Assembly: GCA_015680685.1 (NCBI GenBank)
Contig: MNCI01027123.1
Location: 411,268 to 475,267 of the forward strand
Direction of reading: 5' to 3'
Length of the DNA stretch: 64,000 nucleotides
Origin: Gnetum montanum
Taxonomy: Eukaryota > Streptophyta > Gnetopsida > Gnetales > Gnetaceae
Every line of letters begins with the position of its first letter. The stretch's first letter is position 1. The notes beneath the pieces are model-generated. The model did not search any database, had not been told where the DNA came from, and was given only the letters and a program-made list of their open reading frames with translations. The position numbers and the translations under genes are program-made. This document shows, piece by piece, positions 11,430 to 23,120 of this stretch.

Positions 11430-13790
11430 ATGGTTACATCAACCATAGCTGTTGACACTACCAACCTAGAAAACCCCTGGACCATGCAAGTTACACTTCC
11501 GGTGGTCGAGCTACCAACTAGTCCAGTGTGACCATGCCGCTCCCTCACGCTTCAAAACAAAGAGCCTGAGGGACACACTCAGCGCAAAGAACACTACAAT
11601 TTTCTCCGTTCTAAGCTGGTGGCAAACCTACCCATATATCCGTAAGAACTCGAGGAAAAACGAGAGTACGAGTTCATGTACTGCAACGGGAAGGAATTTA
11701 TTCCTTCACCTAACACCACTGTGCCCCTAACAGATCAACAAAAGTGGATCCTAGATCAAATGTTGATGGCAAAGACATCGCCAGAATAACTAAAGGTCTT
11801 GTTTCATGATGAAATGCTTCACGATGGGCAAGACGATCTAGAATCTCACTCTGAAGGGGGCAGTCATGCTAATTTCACCATGGCTCCTCCCTCTACGACA
11901 TTCTGTGTAAATCTGCTATTCATGGTTACTACGCCCCTAACACTATCCAATACCAATCGAGTCCCGCATTCACCGCGCTTATACTTTCTTTCTCCGACTA
12001 TCTTCCTGGGAGATGGTCCTGCATAGATCATTCCCCAGTAGGTGCAATTACCTAATCCACCTCATTGTACGCCTGTGCCTGTATCATCGCATGTGCACAC
12101 GATACCTACGTCGCAATTACCTACAACACCAACCTTGCACCCGACTCACACAATAGAGCTTTCCACCACAGCATGGTGGGCTCCCAACATGTCTCTTGTT
12201 GCCCATCTTGTGCAAATTCATCATCATCCCCATCATCAAAGTCAAGTCCCACAATTGCTAAACCCAGCTACAGGATCGCTGCTCATGCCCCCAGTTACAC
12301 AAATAGCATACCCAATGGCGCAGCCGACGGTGGTTACTCCATCCGCACCAACCACCGGATAGTGGATGCCATAAGTAATACTACCTACAGGGACTGTCCC
12401 GATGGCACCGACCATCGGCCAAGCCGCTGCCTCTGTTCCACCACCCAGTGTGGCTCCTCCTGCCATTCCACAAACGACCTTGTCATCTACAGGTCTAGAT
12501 CAAGTCTTCCAGCTCATTTAGACCCTTACAGAGGAGGTCAAACATCTCAAGGCTCCTGGTTCTAACACGGTACAAGTCATGTTCTTCTACCATGATGATC
12601 CTATTAGTCCAGCAATTCCAATCCTGTCGTTGCCACCTGGGATGCCCCTTCCCCATTTCACAAAATACAATGGGGAAGGTGATCCCAATGCCCACCTCGT
12701 CACTTTTAGGTCAGAGTCCTTATTGTTGCAATAATGGTTGCATACTATAATTCATCTCTTTGCTATGTCCTTAATGGGTAAAGCTTTGGATTGGTATCGA
12801 GCACTTCCACGTGCTTCCATTTCAACTTTGGAAGAGCTGCTAACCCAGTTTGTGCCTCATTTCAAATATAACCTAAAGCCAAAAGTCACACTGGACCAGC
12901 TCATGGGAGTCAAACAAGACCCGCTCGAGTCGGTCCAAAAGTTCATATAGCGTTGGAGTGCCACCTTGAACGAGATTCGTGAACCCATCGCAAAGGCCCA
13001 TCTACTGGCAATCTTCAAGGGAGCGGTCAACGACTTTATCAAGTCTAAGCTGTATTACCTCACTCCCCGTTCCCTCAGCCAAGCCTTTGCTCAAACTAAG
13101 AGCATCCAAGACGCGGTGAAGGCTAGTAAAGGTCTAGCATATGTGGTCTAAAAGAATGCCCATAGCAAGGGTAAGGACAAAGTCAAAGCTACCACAACGA
13201 CAGTAGTGGTGGTTGCTGAAGGGGCCAACAAGAAAAACAACAACAATAAGAAAATAGCTGCGGAGCCAGCTGAGTTGACAACTAGCTCAAATGGCACCAA
13301 TCAAGAAGCTCCTTCTGCCCCCGAAGAACCTCCACAACCGAGGCCAAAATTTGAGCATAAAGACCGCTCAAATTACGCACCTTTACTTGTGAAGCCTTCA
13401 GAACTTCTAAAGCAATTACTAGGAACTAGTCACATCCAACACAAGGTGGTGTCCGAGGAGGCTCTAAAACATCATAGGCACCATTGTGAGTTACTCAAGA
13501 ACCCCTCCTTGGCCCAACCTAATGAACCGCACATTCCCAAGAATTTTAGGCTAGACCGATTTTGCGACTACCATCAATTATGTGGTCATGACACGAATTA
13601 CTGCTGGGTGTTAAAAGATGACATTCAATGTATGATTGATCAAGGTGACCTGATCTTAGACAGCAGTAGTCCAGCTCGCTTGAAAAACCAAGCCATGCAT
13701 GTGTACCAAGACCCGTTAAATGCAAATAACACAGGGTACACAATTAATGTGGTAGGAGTAGAGGGCGATAATCGAGCACAGCCAAAATAG
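11430..13790 (+). pseudogene. gag: Element C gag
   Basis: The first ATG after the primer site (11430) opens a frame beginning MVTSTIAV. The retrotransposon gag domain is readable at about 12630-13140: LPHFTKYNGEGDPNAHL, SLMGKALDWYRALP, then LEELLTQFVPHFK. Between them and the end is a Lys/Asn- and Pro-rich linker. The C-terminal zinc-like segment CDYHQLCGHDTNYCWVL (13560-13615) corresponds to the Cys-His box of Tat gag proteins, although the spacing is not the classical CCHC. Stops occur at several points (for example 11528, 12733, 12948), so it is not functional. Confidence 0.85.
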
Positions 13791-14353
13791 TCTTTCATGT
13801 TGCGAATGTATCCTCGCTCTCCTTGAACACTGGATCCATCAGCATCGACAAGTGGTGTTCCAAGGTAACCTTTTATCCTTAGGGCCCCTTCTCAGACAAC
13901 TATTCGACAACCTGCTATCGCTAAAGCCGTGGCCCAGCCCACGCCTATGCCTAAGGTTCCCTTTGTCATCAGGGTGTCAAAACCATCAACCATCCCTCCT
14001 GTGCAGGGCAAACCTCCAAGTCAAGCTCCCGATCCCAACTTAATGAAAAAGGAGAAGGAGGGATCACAACTAGTACAGCCAAGGATCTTCTCGCACTGGG
14101 GTTTTCCAAGCCTAAGCTCCTAGCTGATGTACCCTTGGCCCCATCTTCTAAAACTGGCAAAGTTACGCAAACACAACCATCTCCTCCTAGTCAAAATAAA
14201 CATAGCCCTTGACCGAATGTCACTCCTCCCTGAGAAATTTATCTCCTAGCGCAAATGGAAGAGGAAAAGGGTGACAAGCAGCCAGATCATGGGCGGGATC
14301 TCTTCGATGCCTTTATTCAAGTCAAACAGGCTCTAAAATAGAAAAATATAACA

Positions 14354-15189
14354 TTGAGCCTTTATAACTTACTCATGATGTCACAGAACTATCATGAGGC
14401 TATGGTTCGTATGCTGACATCCATACCCGTGGACGAAAGCCTGCCGGTGGATGAAGAAGCAATTCATTCCATTATGCTTCCTCTCACAGCTGAGAAACCT
14501 GGGCCTTCCTTATTAACCTTTCACAACGAATCCATTAAGGATGACCCAGAAAAGGGTCAGGTGACAACGGTGCCCATGTTCATCACCATTCGGGTTGGCC
14601 AACACCAAATTCAGAGGGTGCATGTGGATGATGGGGTGACCGCAATGTCATCCCATATCCCATAGTGGATAAGCTAGGCCTGATTGATCAGATCAGTCCT
14701 ACCACAACGTCATGTTTAAAGTCGTTCAATGGGGCATGAGTGCAAGTCAAAGGCATAGTGCACATCAACTTTGTGGCAAGGGAATAGTTCCCTACATATG
14801 TAACGTTTATTATCGTCGAAGAGATGCCTGGCTTCAACTTGATCCTGGGGAGGTCTTGGTTGGCTCAACTGAGGGTAGTTTCATCACCTATCCATCAGGA
14901 GATCCATCTGTCCTATGCAGGAGGAGAAGTGATCATCCATAGTGATGAAATAATCCCTCATGCTGTTAACAACATAGAAACAGAATAGGGGTCAAAAATT
15001 GAAATGTCTGAAGATCAGTCCCCTACCCAAATACTTGAACAAGCCAAAACAATGACTGATGATAGCCTAACTTGGGCTGAACTACCATTCCCAGAGGAAG
15101 AATATGATGTGAAAGAAAAGGGTTGTAAATCCCCTCGTCTTTACGCGTCACTGAAAATAAAAGCCATCAGGAAACAATTACAGGGATAG
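14354..15189 (+). pseudogene. pol: Element C protease
   Basis: A leader (TVPMFITIRVGQHQIQRVHV) leads into the active site, read here as VDDG instead of DTG/DSG. A frame change just after it restores an intelligible protease: VDKLGLIDQ, FIIVEEMPGFNLILGRSWL (the ILGRPWL block) and VEVIIH-like end. The tail is open at 15004-15189 (SLTWAELPFPEEEYD) and stops at TAG, followed directly by CCA and a GTAAGC donor-like site. Catalytic site altered and frame broken, so inactive. Its position before a candidate intron is as in Ogre elements. Confidence 0.75.
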
Positions 15190-15439
15190 CCAGTAAGCTT
15201 GGTCATCTGACTAATGTATAGTTTACGCGTATTTTCTTTCATCATGTTATCCCATCTTTGCTTTACTCATCTTGTTTTTACACTTACTCTTATTCGTTGT
15301 GCTCCCACCAGCTGTTCTCATTTACGCTTATGTTTTTACGCTCCCACTAGTTATCTTTGTTACTCTTAACTTTATCTAAAATTAATCATGTATGCTTTGC
15401 ACCTAAGTTGTCCTTGGCCCGCAATGCCCTTAAACTATT

Positions 15440-15670
15440 AAGGGCCTGAAATGACCTAAAACTACCCATGGCTCGAAATGGCCTAAAACTATACATGGCC
15501 CAAAATGGCCTAAAACTATACATGGCCCAAAATGGCCTAAAACTAATCGCAGCCTGTCGAGGCTTAAAACTGGCGACTTGGTGTTATGTATTTTATTCTT
15601 TCACCCATATGTCCAAGGCCCAAAATAGCCTTAAACTATGCTTGAACTATATGGGGGCTGAAATGGCTTA
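15440..15670 (+). repeat. 27-bp tandem repeat after the protease
   Basis: Repeats of a unit with GGCCTAAAACTATACATGG; three units near 15470-15545 are almost identical, and degenerate copies continue to about 15670. The TAAAACT core recurs in the repeats of 24380-24760 in the same element. Confidence 0.8.
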
Positions 15671-15922
15671 AAGCTAGTTACCTTATTTATACTTTGCACC
15701 CGAATTATCTAGTAGCTTACAATGACTTTAAACTAGTAACTTCATTTACGCTACATGCTTAAAACTATCTGCCATTTCTCATAGCATCAAAACCTACTTA
15801 TTTACGCTTTGCATAAAATGAAAATAGCAAAAGAACATTAACTTAGACCAAATTTTCATTAAAGTGTTAAAGAAAAATATTGTCTTTCCCATAAAAAATG
15901 AATTGTGGCTAGTATGGCCACA

Positions 15923-18900
15923 CTAGGCATCTCCTTTGTCCCCACTGTGACCCGTATCCCTTAGCTCAATCTCCACTCCAAGCAAATCGTCCTCATAGGG
16001 GCCACCTTTTTCAGTAGGCATTTCTTCGTGAAAGTGTCCCTCCTTGCTAGGCTCTTCTATATGAGGTTGCTTGCCACGGTGTTAATTATCATCATCATGC
16101 TCTATCCCCTGCAAACCCTCCTCGTGAGGACCATCATCCACGTTAGGTTCGTCTCGTTGAGGAACCTCCTCAGGTCATTCCTACAATTAGACATAATACG
16201 CATATTGATACCGCGATCACAACTAGGTATGATAAAAGGCATAATAAAATAACAACTCACTTGTGATGGTCCTGCATCGATAGCAAATGGGATTTGTTCT
16301 AAGCCAATCCACAGACGTTGCATAATTTTGTCCTCGGTAAGCTCAGACCAAACCCCATCTCCTAGATTAGCTCCAGCCTTAACCTTCCCTTTCTCCATAG
16401 GAATCCATTGGGGTGGTTCGGGAAAGAAGGAAGGGACGACTGTCTCCCCTCAAGGAAGAGTCATTTTCCTTTCTGGAGAGGCACTCACCATCACTTGCTC
16501 CTGGAACTTTTCAAATGCATTGGAAGCACCAATAACGTTGAGGAATAGTCAAAGATACTAAGCCTCGATGGTAGAGTCCCTGTACTATTGATGATATTCT
16601 TGCTTGTAGACATATTTGTGGTCTTTCTACATTTGCCCCCATTCTTGCACACTAGTGCAAAAGTCCTTCCAGTCTTAATTTTTCTGAGCTAGGAGATCCA
16701 TTTGCATCCACTTATCAACTAGTTCATAGCTGGTTTGGATGTTGTTTCAGACGACCATCCAATAACGGGCGTAGTCGACAATAGTTATCCGCCAGTCCTT
16801 ATTGCCCGTCCCCTAAGCTTGCAGGAATTCATTCCACGACCTCAAATCTCCCACTTCATCACCTAGAGCTACCCTCTCTTTCTCTGACCTTTGCAAATTC
16901 TTCCAAAGGTCTTCGTTTACGCTTTGACATTCCCACAAGGACCAAGTTGAGTGCACTACACATTTACGCATCTCGTTGTAAATGCTGCATGGCACAACGG
17001 TCGCTTCTGATGAGGGTTCGATGGTGTCTAGGTCAATAGGCTCCAATGGATCTCATCTGAGTTGAGCTCCTAATAACATAAAATAGTGGTTAGGCGTAAT
17101 TAGGCAACATAATACCACGATGGAGTAACTTCTGCGTAATGATCATGATGTACCCTCTTCAGGATCGATTTGCTCTAAGCAACTGATCATATCTTGGATG
17201 ACCCCTTCCATAAAGGCGAATTTATTAGGAAATTCGCCCCAGGATCGAGTCGCCACTATTGACAAGTATATGTCCTAGTCACCTATTACGTAGAACAAGC
17301 TCCATATGAGGACACAATTGAAACATTATGATGACCAATATAACCTTTAGAAGCAATTGCCTAAAGTTGAATATGTCATAAAAGTTAGCCTCACAGAGTT
17401 ACCAATCATTTACCTCCTCTTTTCTGGGCTGAAAAGACTTCAACATCTTCCACTGCTGCTCCCTTCTCACTCGCGGGAACCTACACGCTGCTCTTCATGT
17501 TGACCGTAGCCTCTTCTTCCAAGGTCGGGGCCTCCTCCTCGCGCCGCAAAACCATAGCTCCTGTTTCAGGGGTTAACCTTTCCACGACCTTCTCCTTCGC
17601 TGTCACACAATGTTCTCAGTTAACACAGAATCTTGGCTCTAGTTCAATACATTACGATGTAAGATTGTCTATATCCAGCATAACTATAACTGTTATCACA
17701 TTCTTTTGCTTACCTGCTGGAGGATTAGTCCTTCGAAACTTGACCTGCATCTTCTGCCTTGCATCACTTACTGGCTCACCGGACTCCTCGGTCAAACGAG
17801 GCTTCTTCCAAGGCACCGACGAGTCCACTATCTTATTTGCCAAGCACTTCCCACTTGACATGTCACCAGTATAGGAAGGGAGTACCCCATCCACATTGTC
17901 TTGACCCCGCATTTGAGGTGCTGCCATGTTTTTAGTCATTACTGACAACGACTCCCCGATTCCTTCAAGAGGGTCCTGCGACCAGATAGTGCCGAAGATA
18001 TGGGAAATCCATGGTTTAGAAATCTAGCTACAGTCTTGCTGCACCTAGACTCCATTCCTTTAGACTACCAAAAACTCGACAAAGCACTGAAAGAAAGCTA
18101 TGAAAAAGGAAAAATGCACATTGAAATGGGATTCAAGCTTCTTGCGAAGCTTGACCATTTCAACGCGCAAGCCTTCGGCAAAATAGCTGGCCCAATTGAA
18201 TTGTGTCCCCTCCTCCATGACCTCTCACATAATGCGAGCCTGCTCTATAGTGAGGAATCTCCCTTGGGAGAGTGTCTTGGGGAAGGCTCGGGCTCAAAAA
18301 AGGGAGTAAATGGTGTTGGCCACCTCCAACTCAATCCCTTCGGTAGGAAATCCTTTGACCTCCTTCCTAATCCCTAGCCACTCCTCTATCCCTTCCTGGT
18401 ACTTGGTGCTCCTCTTCAACTTTTTCTCTATAGGAAAGCCATCAGAGGGGACCCCAAAGAGATCGGCGAACAGTTGAGCATTGATGTCAAAATTTATGCG
18501 CACGTTACGCACACATATGTAGAGACACTCCGCTTATTCGCTGAAGGAGTTAACTAACGTCAACATTTCGCCCGCAGTAACATTAGGGGTTATGGCCAAG
18601 AACAGGTCTATTAGTCCAGCCTCTCGAAGGTTATTGGTCAAAACAACTGGGGCCGCTCTATGGCCGAGCCAGCATTGTGCCTCCTTTATGTCACTTTAGC
18701 GAAAAAAGATATTTCTCGCGTCACGACTGGAGGCCATGATTGTAATCTCCCATGACTCCCTGACTACACACATAAAACAATATCTAAGCCGAGATAGCAA
18801 AAAATAAAATAAGACAACTTCACACATCATCACTAACTGATAACATTGACACAATTCATCATTGTAACGAAGTTTACCAAGTCCGAATGGCAAAGGAAAT

Positions 18901-20312
18901 GGAGGGATTTTCCTTCGCACGTCGGTGACACTGAGGGGAGGATCCAAGGTCCATTCTTTATCCAGCCATCCGAGATTTTTACACCTAGCAAAGAAGTCGA
19001 CATAGCGGGTCAGGTATTCTAGAATTTCAAACACTAGTTATTTCATGATGACGACCCGTACGTTGCTAATAGCAGTAAACTCGCCTATTGCCCTTTCAGT
19101 CAATGACAAGGTATCATATCGCCCAAGAGACCATTGTCATTGATGAAGAATCTACACCATAGAAAATGGGAAAATTCTTTATGCTCAACGTAAATTTAAA
19201 CAGTAGTTAGCGCATTGACACACATCAAAACAATACAAACTTAGATTCTTACCTGCCAGCCTAATACACGGTACCAGGTGGGTTCTGGAAATAGGTTGTG
19301 AGGTGACAGGCCATGAACAAAGTATTATAGGAGTGATAGCAGTTGAATCTGGGCACCTCCGAGATCCAACTCAGATGCCTCAAACCTTTGGCGCTCTATT
19401 CGCAGTCTTGCACCCGTGCAGTCTTAATCCTGCCGTCCGTCAAGAACCCCAAGATGCCCTGTGTTAAACCAACCAGTAGCGTCTCCAAGATAGCGACAAC
19501 TACATCACCTGGTAGATGTGACCAGACGATTACGCTGTAGTTACAAAGTAGAAACTGCAGAAACCCCCACGTGCCCCTTCGAAACCACACCGCCTCCCCC
19601 TTTATACTAGCATGAGGAGGAGGAACATTGGCCGCGGGGACATGCATGCAGCAAAGAATGTTCACGATGTCCAAAATAATTAGGATGGGCTTTAACATAA
19701 TACTGTACAATAAAAAAACATATTACAATTAGGCAAAACATTTAGACACGCTAAATTAAGGTTTTCCTGATTCCCTGAAAACTACAGGTTCCATTGGAAA
19801 ATGCGTGGCCAAAATCGCCCAAACCCTTGCAACAGCTCAAGGTTTGTCTTTGACAACGGCGATGAAAGTGAAACCACGTATTGTTCCAGCGTAACATGTA
19901 ACCATTACGAGAATAAAGGAAAAGAAAAGAAAACCCTGATTATACTATCTACCAGCTATAATACAATTATACACGACATTCACTCAGTCTTACTCAAGGT
20001 TGCCTAAACCCTCATAACGATATGAGGTTCGTCTCCAACATCGAAGACGAAAGTAATGTCACAAACCACAACAACTTAGCCTACGTAAATAGACATTAAT
20101 GCTCAACGTAACCTATGCATTCAGGGAAATAACATACAATCACGACGCCACAACAAATATAACCATAGTGCAAAAGGATGGACGATGACTTACCGGTTCA
20201 GCGGAGTGACTTCCTGGGCCTCAACTCTAGCCTGGGAAGCCTGCTACAAACTCTCTTGCACTTCGTCGATCCTTGCTAGTTTAGCATTCTTCCCCTTGTC
20301 CTTTGGCGCCAT
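15923..20312 (-). pseudogene. Antisense seven-exon gene nested in element C
   Basis: Exons on the minus strand, in reading order: 20312-20194 (ATG start, MAPKDKGKNAK), 19702-19253, 19151-18878, 18763-17714, 17599-17414, 17069-16261, 16180-15923 (ends TAG). All six introns (491, 101, 114, 114, 344, 80 bp) have GT-AG ends with strong sites, for example GTAAGT after exon 1 and TTTTTTTATTGTACAG before exon 2. Codon phase is kept across every junction: 2, 0, 1, 1, 1, 0. One base slip is needed inside exon 2. Coding length is 3146 bases, about 1048 codons. The start is basic, the middle (exons 3-4) globular with VEMVKLRKKLE near its end, exon 6 charged and probably coiled-coil, exon 7 strongly acidic. 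I do not recognise the family. In-frame stops are mostly TAG, TGA or TAA explainable by C-to-T change, so it is dead. Antisense ORFs are known in Tat elements; function is unknown. A distant AATAAA (minus strand, 15597-15592) could end the RNA. Confidence 0.75.
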
Positions 20313-20424
20313 AGCGAATGAGTTTTCGCAAAATCCTTTGTTTACGCCTCGCTTCCGCTCCTTTTCTACTATAGCCAAAATCCAAATTCGCAATATCTGT
20401 AACCCATTTCGAGTATGAACCATC

Positions 20425-20432
20425 GGTTTATA
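20425..20432 (-). promoter_or_regulatory. Possible TATA box of the antisense gene
   Basis: On the minus strand TATAAACC stands about 115 bases before the ATG at 20312. The spacing fits a 5' leader of roughly 80 bases. No other support; TATA-like strings are frequent in AT-rich DNA. Confidence 0.35.
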
Positions 20433-20880
20433 AAAAAAATGCTTGAAACTAACTTCTCTTTCTGCCTGATCGATGTGGAACTTTCCCAAAATGCCAGTGT
20501 CAGTATGACACGAAACACAGAGATTAGGGCATTAATTTCGTAGATATCATGTAGATCGTGGTCCGAAACTACCCTAAACTAATACATTTATCATCTCGTA
20601 ATCTAGCCTTATTAACTACGATTTGTACATAAATTCAAATCTCACGACATGCTAGACATGTCACGTTTCACCTTTCATCTTATTTCCTATCCCAGCATCT
20701 AGGAAGCCGAGCTCATTATTGTTTTACAGACTAGGCATATTTGTAACGGTCCACTAAGACCTTAAACTGGAAGCCTCTTTAATATGTAACCCTGACACAA
20801 CAAAAATATAAACAAACTCTTGTCATTCACAGATTGGCAGAAAAACAATGTAACAACTTCCTTTTTTGGCGTTTTTGCAG

Positions 20881-22520
20881 GGCGATTTGTAAATGGACGC
20901 AGATTTATCTCCGCCATTAGCCTTAACAGGCCCATATAGGGAGACCATTAGACGGCTTAATTACACGCTAATAAAAACAGACCCTTCCCTTTGTGATGCA
21001 ACTATAGCAACATCAGAAATATCCCTAGATTTGCCAGAATACCTAGCCTGAACGCTAGACCTGGAGTCTGGCGATGTGACCGAGGACCCTCTCGACGAGG
21101 TCCCTGTGATTACGCACAAAGGAAAAAATAAAACTCTCAGGGTTAGTTCCCTCCTTGACTGACAGACATAGAGTGACATAACGCAGGTGCTCCGAAACAA
21201 CGCTGCTATATTCACGTGGTCATACGAAGACATGCCGGGATTAGACCCGAGACTAATATAGCATAACATAATTTTAGACCCATGCATCAAGGCAATTAGG
21301 CAGAAGGCACAAAAGATTAAACCCAAAATCGCATTGGTAGTGCGTAATGAAATCACCAAGTTATATCAGGCTAGTTTCATTTGCACGGTTGATTACTCAG
21401 ATTGAGTGTCCAACATCATATTTGTGTCTAAGAAAATGATAGGTATACGCATCTGCATAAACTTCCAGGATCTGAACAAATCTACGATTAAGGACAATTT
21501 CCTGCTACCAAGTATCGACCAACTCATCGACACAACATCTGGTCACGCGCTTCTATCTTTTATGGATGTTTCTCAGGTTATAATCAAATTTGTATTAACC
21601 CAGAGCATCAATTGACCACAACATTCATGACGCCCTACGGGACCTTTTGTTACACTATGATGCCATTCAGGCTAAAAAATGCTGGGGCAACATATCAACG
21701 AGCCATGACATATATCTTTAGTGACTACCTTTTAGGGAGATTGAACGACTACGTAGATGACATAGTTGTTAAGTCTATAAAGTCTAAAGATCATTCAGAA
21801 GACCTGGAGTTAGTCTTTAAACGATGTCTTAAACATGACTTACGGCTAAACCCAAAGAAATGCGTATTCAGAGTCAAAACTGAATGCATGTTGGGGTTTG
21901 TGGTATCAAAGACTAGCATCCAAGTCGACCCTGACAAGGCTAAAGCCATCGTCGATTTAACGCCGCCTACAAACCTCAAAGAATTATGTGGGTTGCAAGG
22001 TAGACTACAGTTCATCAGGCGGTTCATTTTGAAATTAATAGATAAATTACATCCCATGCAACACCTTCTTAAGAAGGGTGTTAATTTCGAATGGACCGAT
22101 GACTGCCAACATGCATTTGATGACTTTAAAAAGGAGCTACAACATTTACCAATAGTTTTCCCACCACAAAGGGATCAACCTTTTTACATTTATCTAGCTA
22201 ACTCAGACATGTCTATAGCTGCGTTACTTTGCCAAAAAAGGAATGATGGGTCAAAAACCCCTATCTATTACCTTAGTCATGCCCTATTTGCGTACGAAAC
22301 AAGATACAATGAAGTGGAGTGTAACTGTTTGGCATTAGTTTTCGCACTTAAAAAATGTAGGCATTATCTTTTCCATATTCAGATCAACATAACTTGTAAA
22401 AACAACATTCTGCGAGCTATCTCAAACAACTTATATGAGAATAGTAGGATAGCTCGTTGGAAGGCTATCACAACCGAATTTGATTTACATTATGTCAGCC
22501 AATTGTCCACCAAAGGTTAG
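20881..22520 (+). pseudogene. pol: Element C reverse transcriptase and first RNase H
   Basis: The frame from 20881 reads through a linker into TWSYEDMPGLDP, the typical entry of Tat RT, then KIKPKIALVVRNEI, IRICINFQDLNK and LLSFMDVSQ. One frameshift near 21590 sits inside the GYNQI block. After it the frame is open for 302 codons: MTPYGTFCYTMMPFRLKNAG, then DYVDDIVVKS with the catalytic YVDD intact. The connection (LCGLQGRLQFIRRFI) and a first RNase H (YIYLANSDMSIAALL, where the usual catalytic Asp is replaced, and YNEVECNCLALVFALKKCRHY) follow. It ends at TAG 22518, probably a former sense codon, because the same frame continues into the next domain. Confidence 0.9.
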
Positions 22521-23120
22521 GCTATAGCTAACCAGCTAGTGACATCGCCCATTAAAGATCAAGCTACGATAGAGCCAGAATTCCTAGATGAACATGTACG
22601 TAGTATAAGCCCTATGTCAACAGGCCTCAAAGCGACATTATATTTCGATGGAGCTTCAACTACTAGAGGCGGCAGTGCTGCCGCTGTCATTACGCTTACC
22701 CCTGAGGATGTGCGTTCATTGGTTTACCGCCTAACCTTCCCTTGTACGTACAACGTGGTAGAGTATGAGGGGCTTCTCAGGGGATTGTTGATAGCCAGAG
22801 AACTCAACGTTCAACACCTAGCGATCTGAGGCGATTCGATACTCGTCATTAATCAAATCATAGGAGTCTACACCTGCAAAGCTGTGCATCTGCAACCCTA
22901 CTGCAATATGGCTAAAGATCTCCTGAAACGATTTGCAATGATCGATGCCCAACATGTGTCGTGTAACGAAAATGCTATTGCCGATGCACTAGCAACACTG
23001 GCACTAAACGTGCCACCACACTTGTTTGCCACTTGGCCTACTTTAATGATGGAATGTATAGATCTTACCATTCAAGTAGCGCAGATTTCTTCATTAAGCG
23101 CGGGGGGAATGCCAGAATGA
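22521..23120 (+). pseudogene. pol: Element C archaeal-type RNase H
   Basis: A second RNase H lies between the first RNase H and integrase in the same frame. The four acidic catalytic positions can be read: Asp in LYFDGAS, Glu in VVEYEGLL, Asp in GDSILVINQ and Asp in AIADALATL. This order is that of archaeal/plant-type RNase HI, an addition typical of Tat-clade elements, where it is thought to help remove RNA during DNA synthesis. One TGA (22827) breaks the frame just before GDS; CGA is the likely ancestral codon. Confidence 0.85.

Larger units (their letters stand above)
15193..20880 (+). other. Candidate sense-strand intron between protease and RT
   Basis: The protease frame ends CCA and is followed by GTAAGC (15193). 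At the other end a T-rich tract reading TTTTTGGCGTTTTTGCAG runs up to 20880, and the RT frame is readable from 20881 in phase zero, so joining the two sides keeps one frame. Ogre-type elements are known to splice an intron at this place. Here it would be 5688 bp, and nearly all of it is taken up by the antisense gene. Splicing itself is inference. Confidence 0.5.

Noticed and set aside
12042-12565. Overlapping plus-strand frames of 106 and 166 codons in element C
   Set aside because: Pro/Thr/His-rich linker of gag read in alternative frames; no separate gene is supported.
15440-15670. Spaced repeats as a CRISPR array
   Set aside because: Units are directly adjacent, without unique spacers, in a eukaryotic retroelement.
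18000-18377. 125-codon plus-strand frame inside element C
   Set aside because: Lies opposite exon 4 of the antisense gene, whose frame has correct junctions; the plus frame has no motif or partner.
15923-20312. The antisense blocks as a separate DNA transposon inserted into element C
   Set aside because: No terminal inverted repeats or target duplication were found at the borders, and the flanking sense frame is in phase across the segment.
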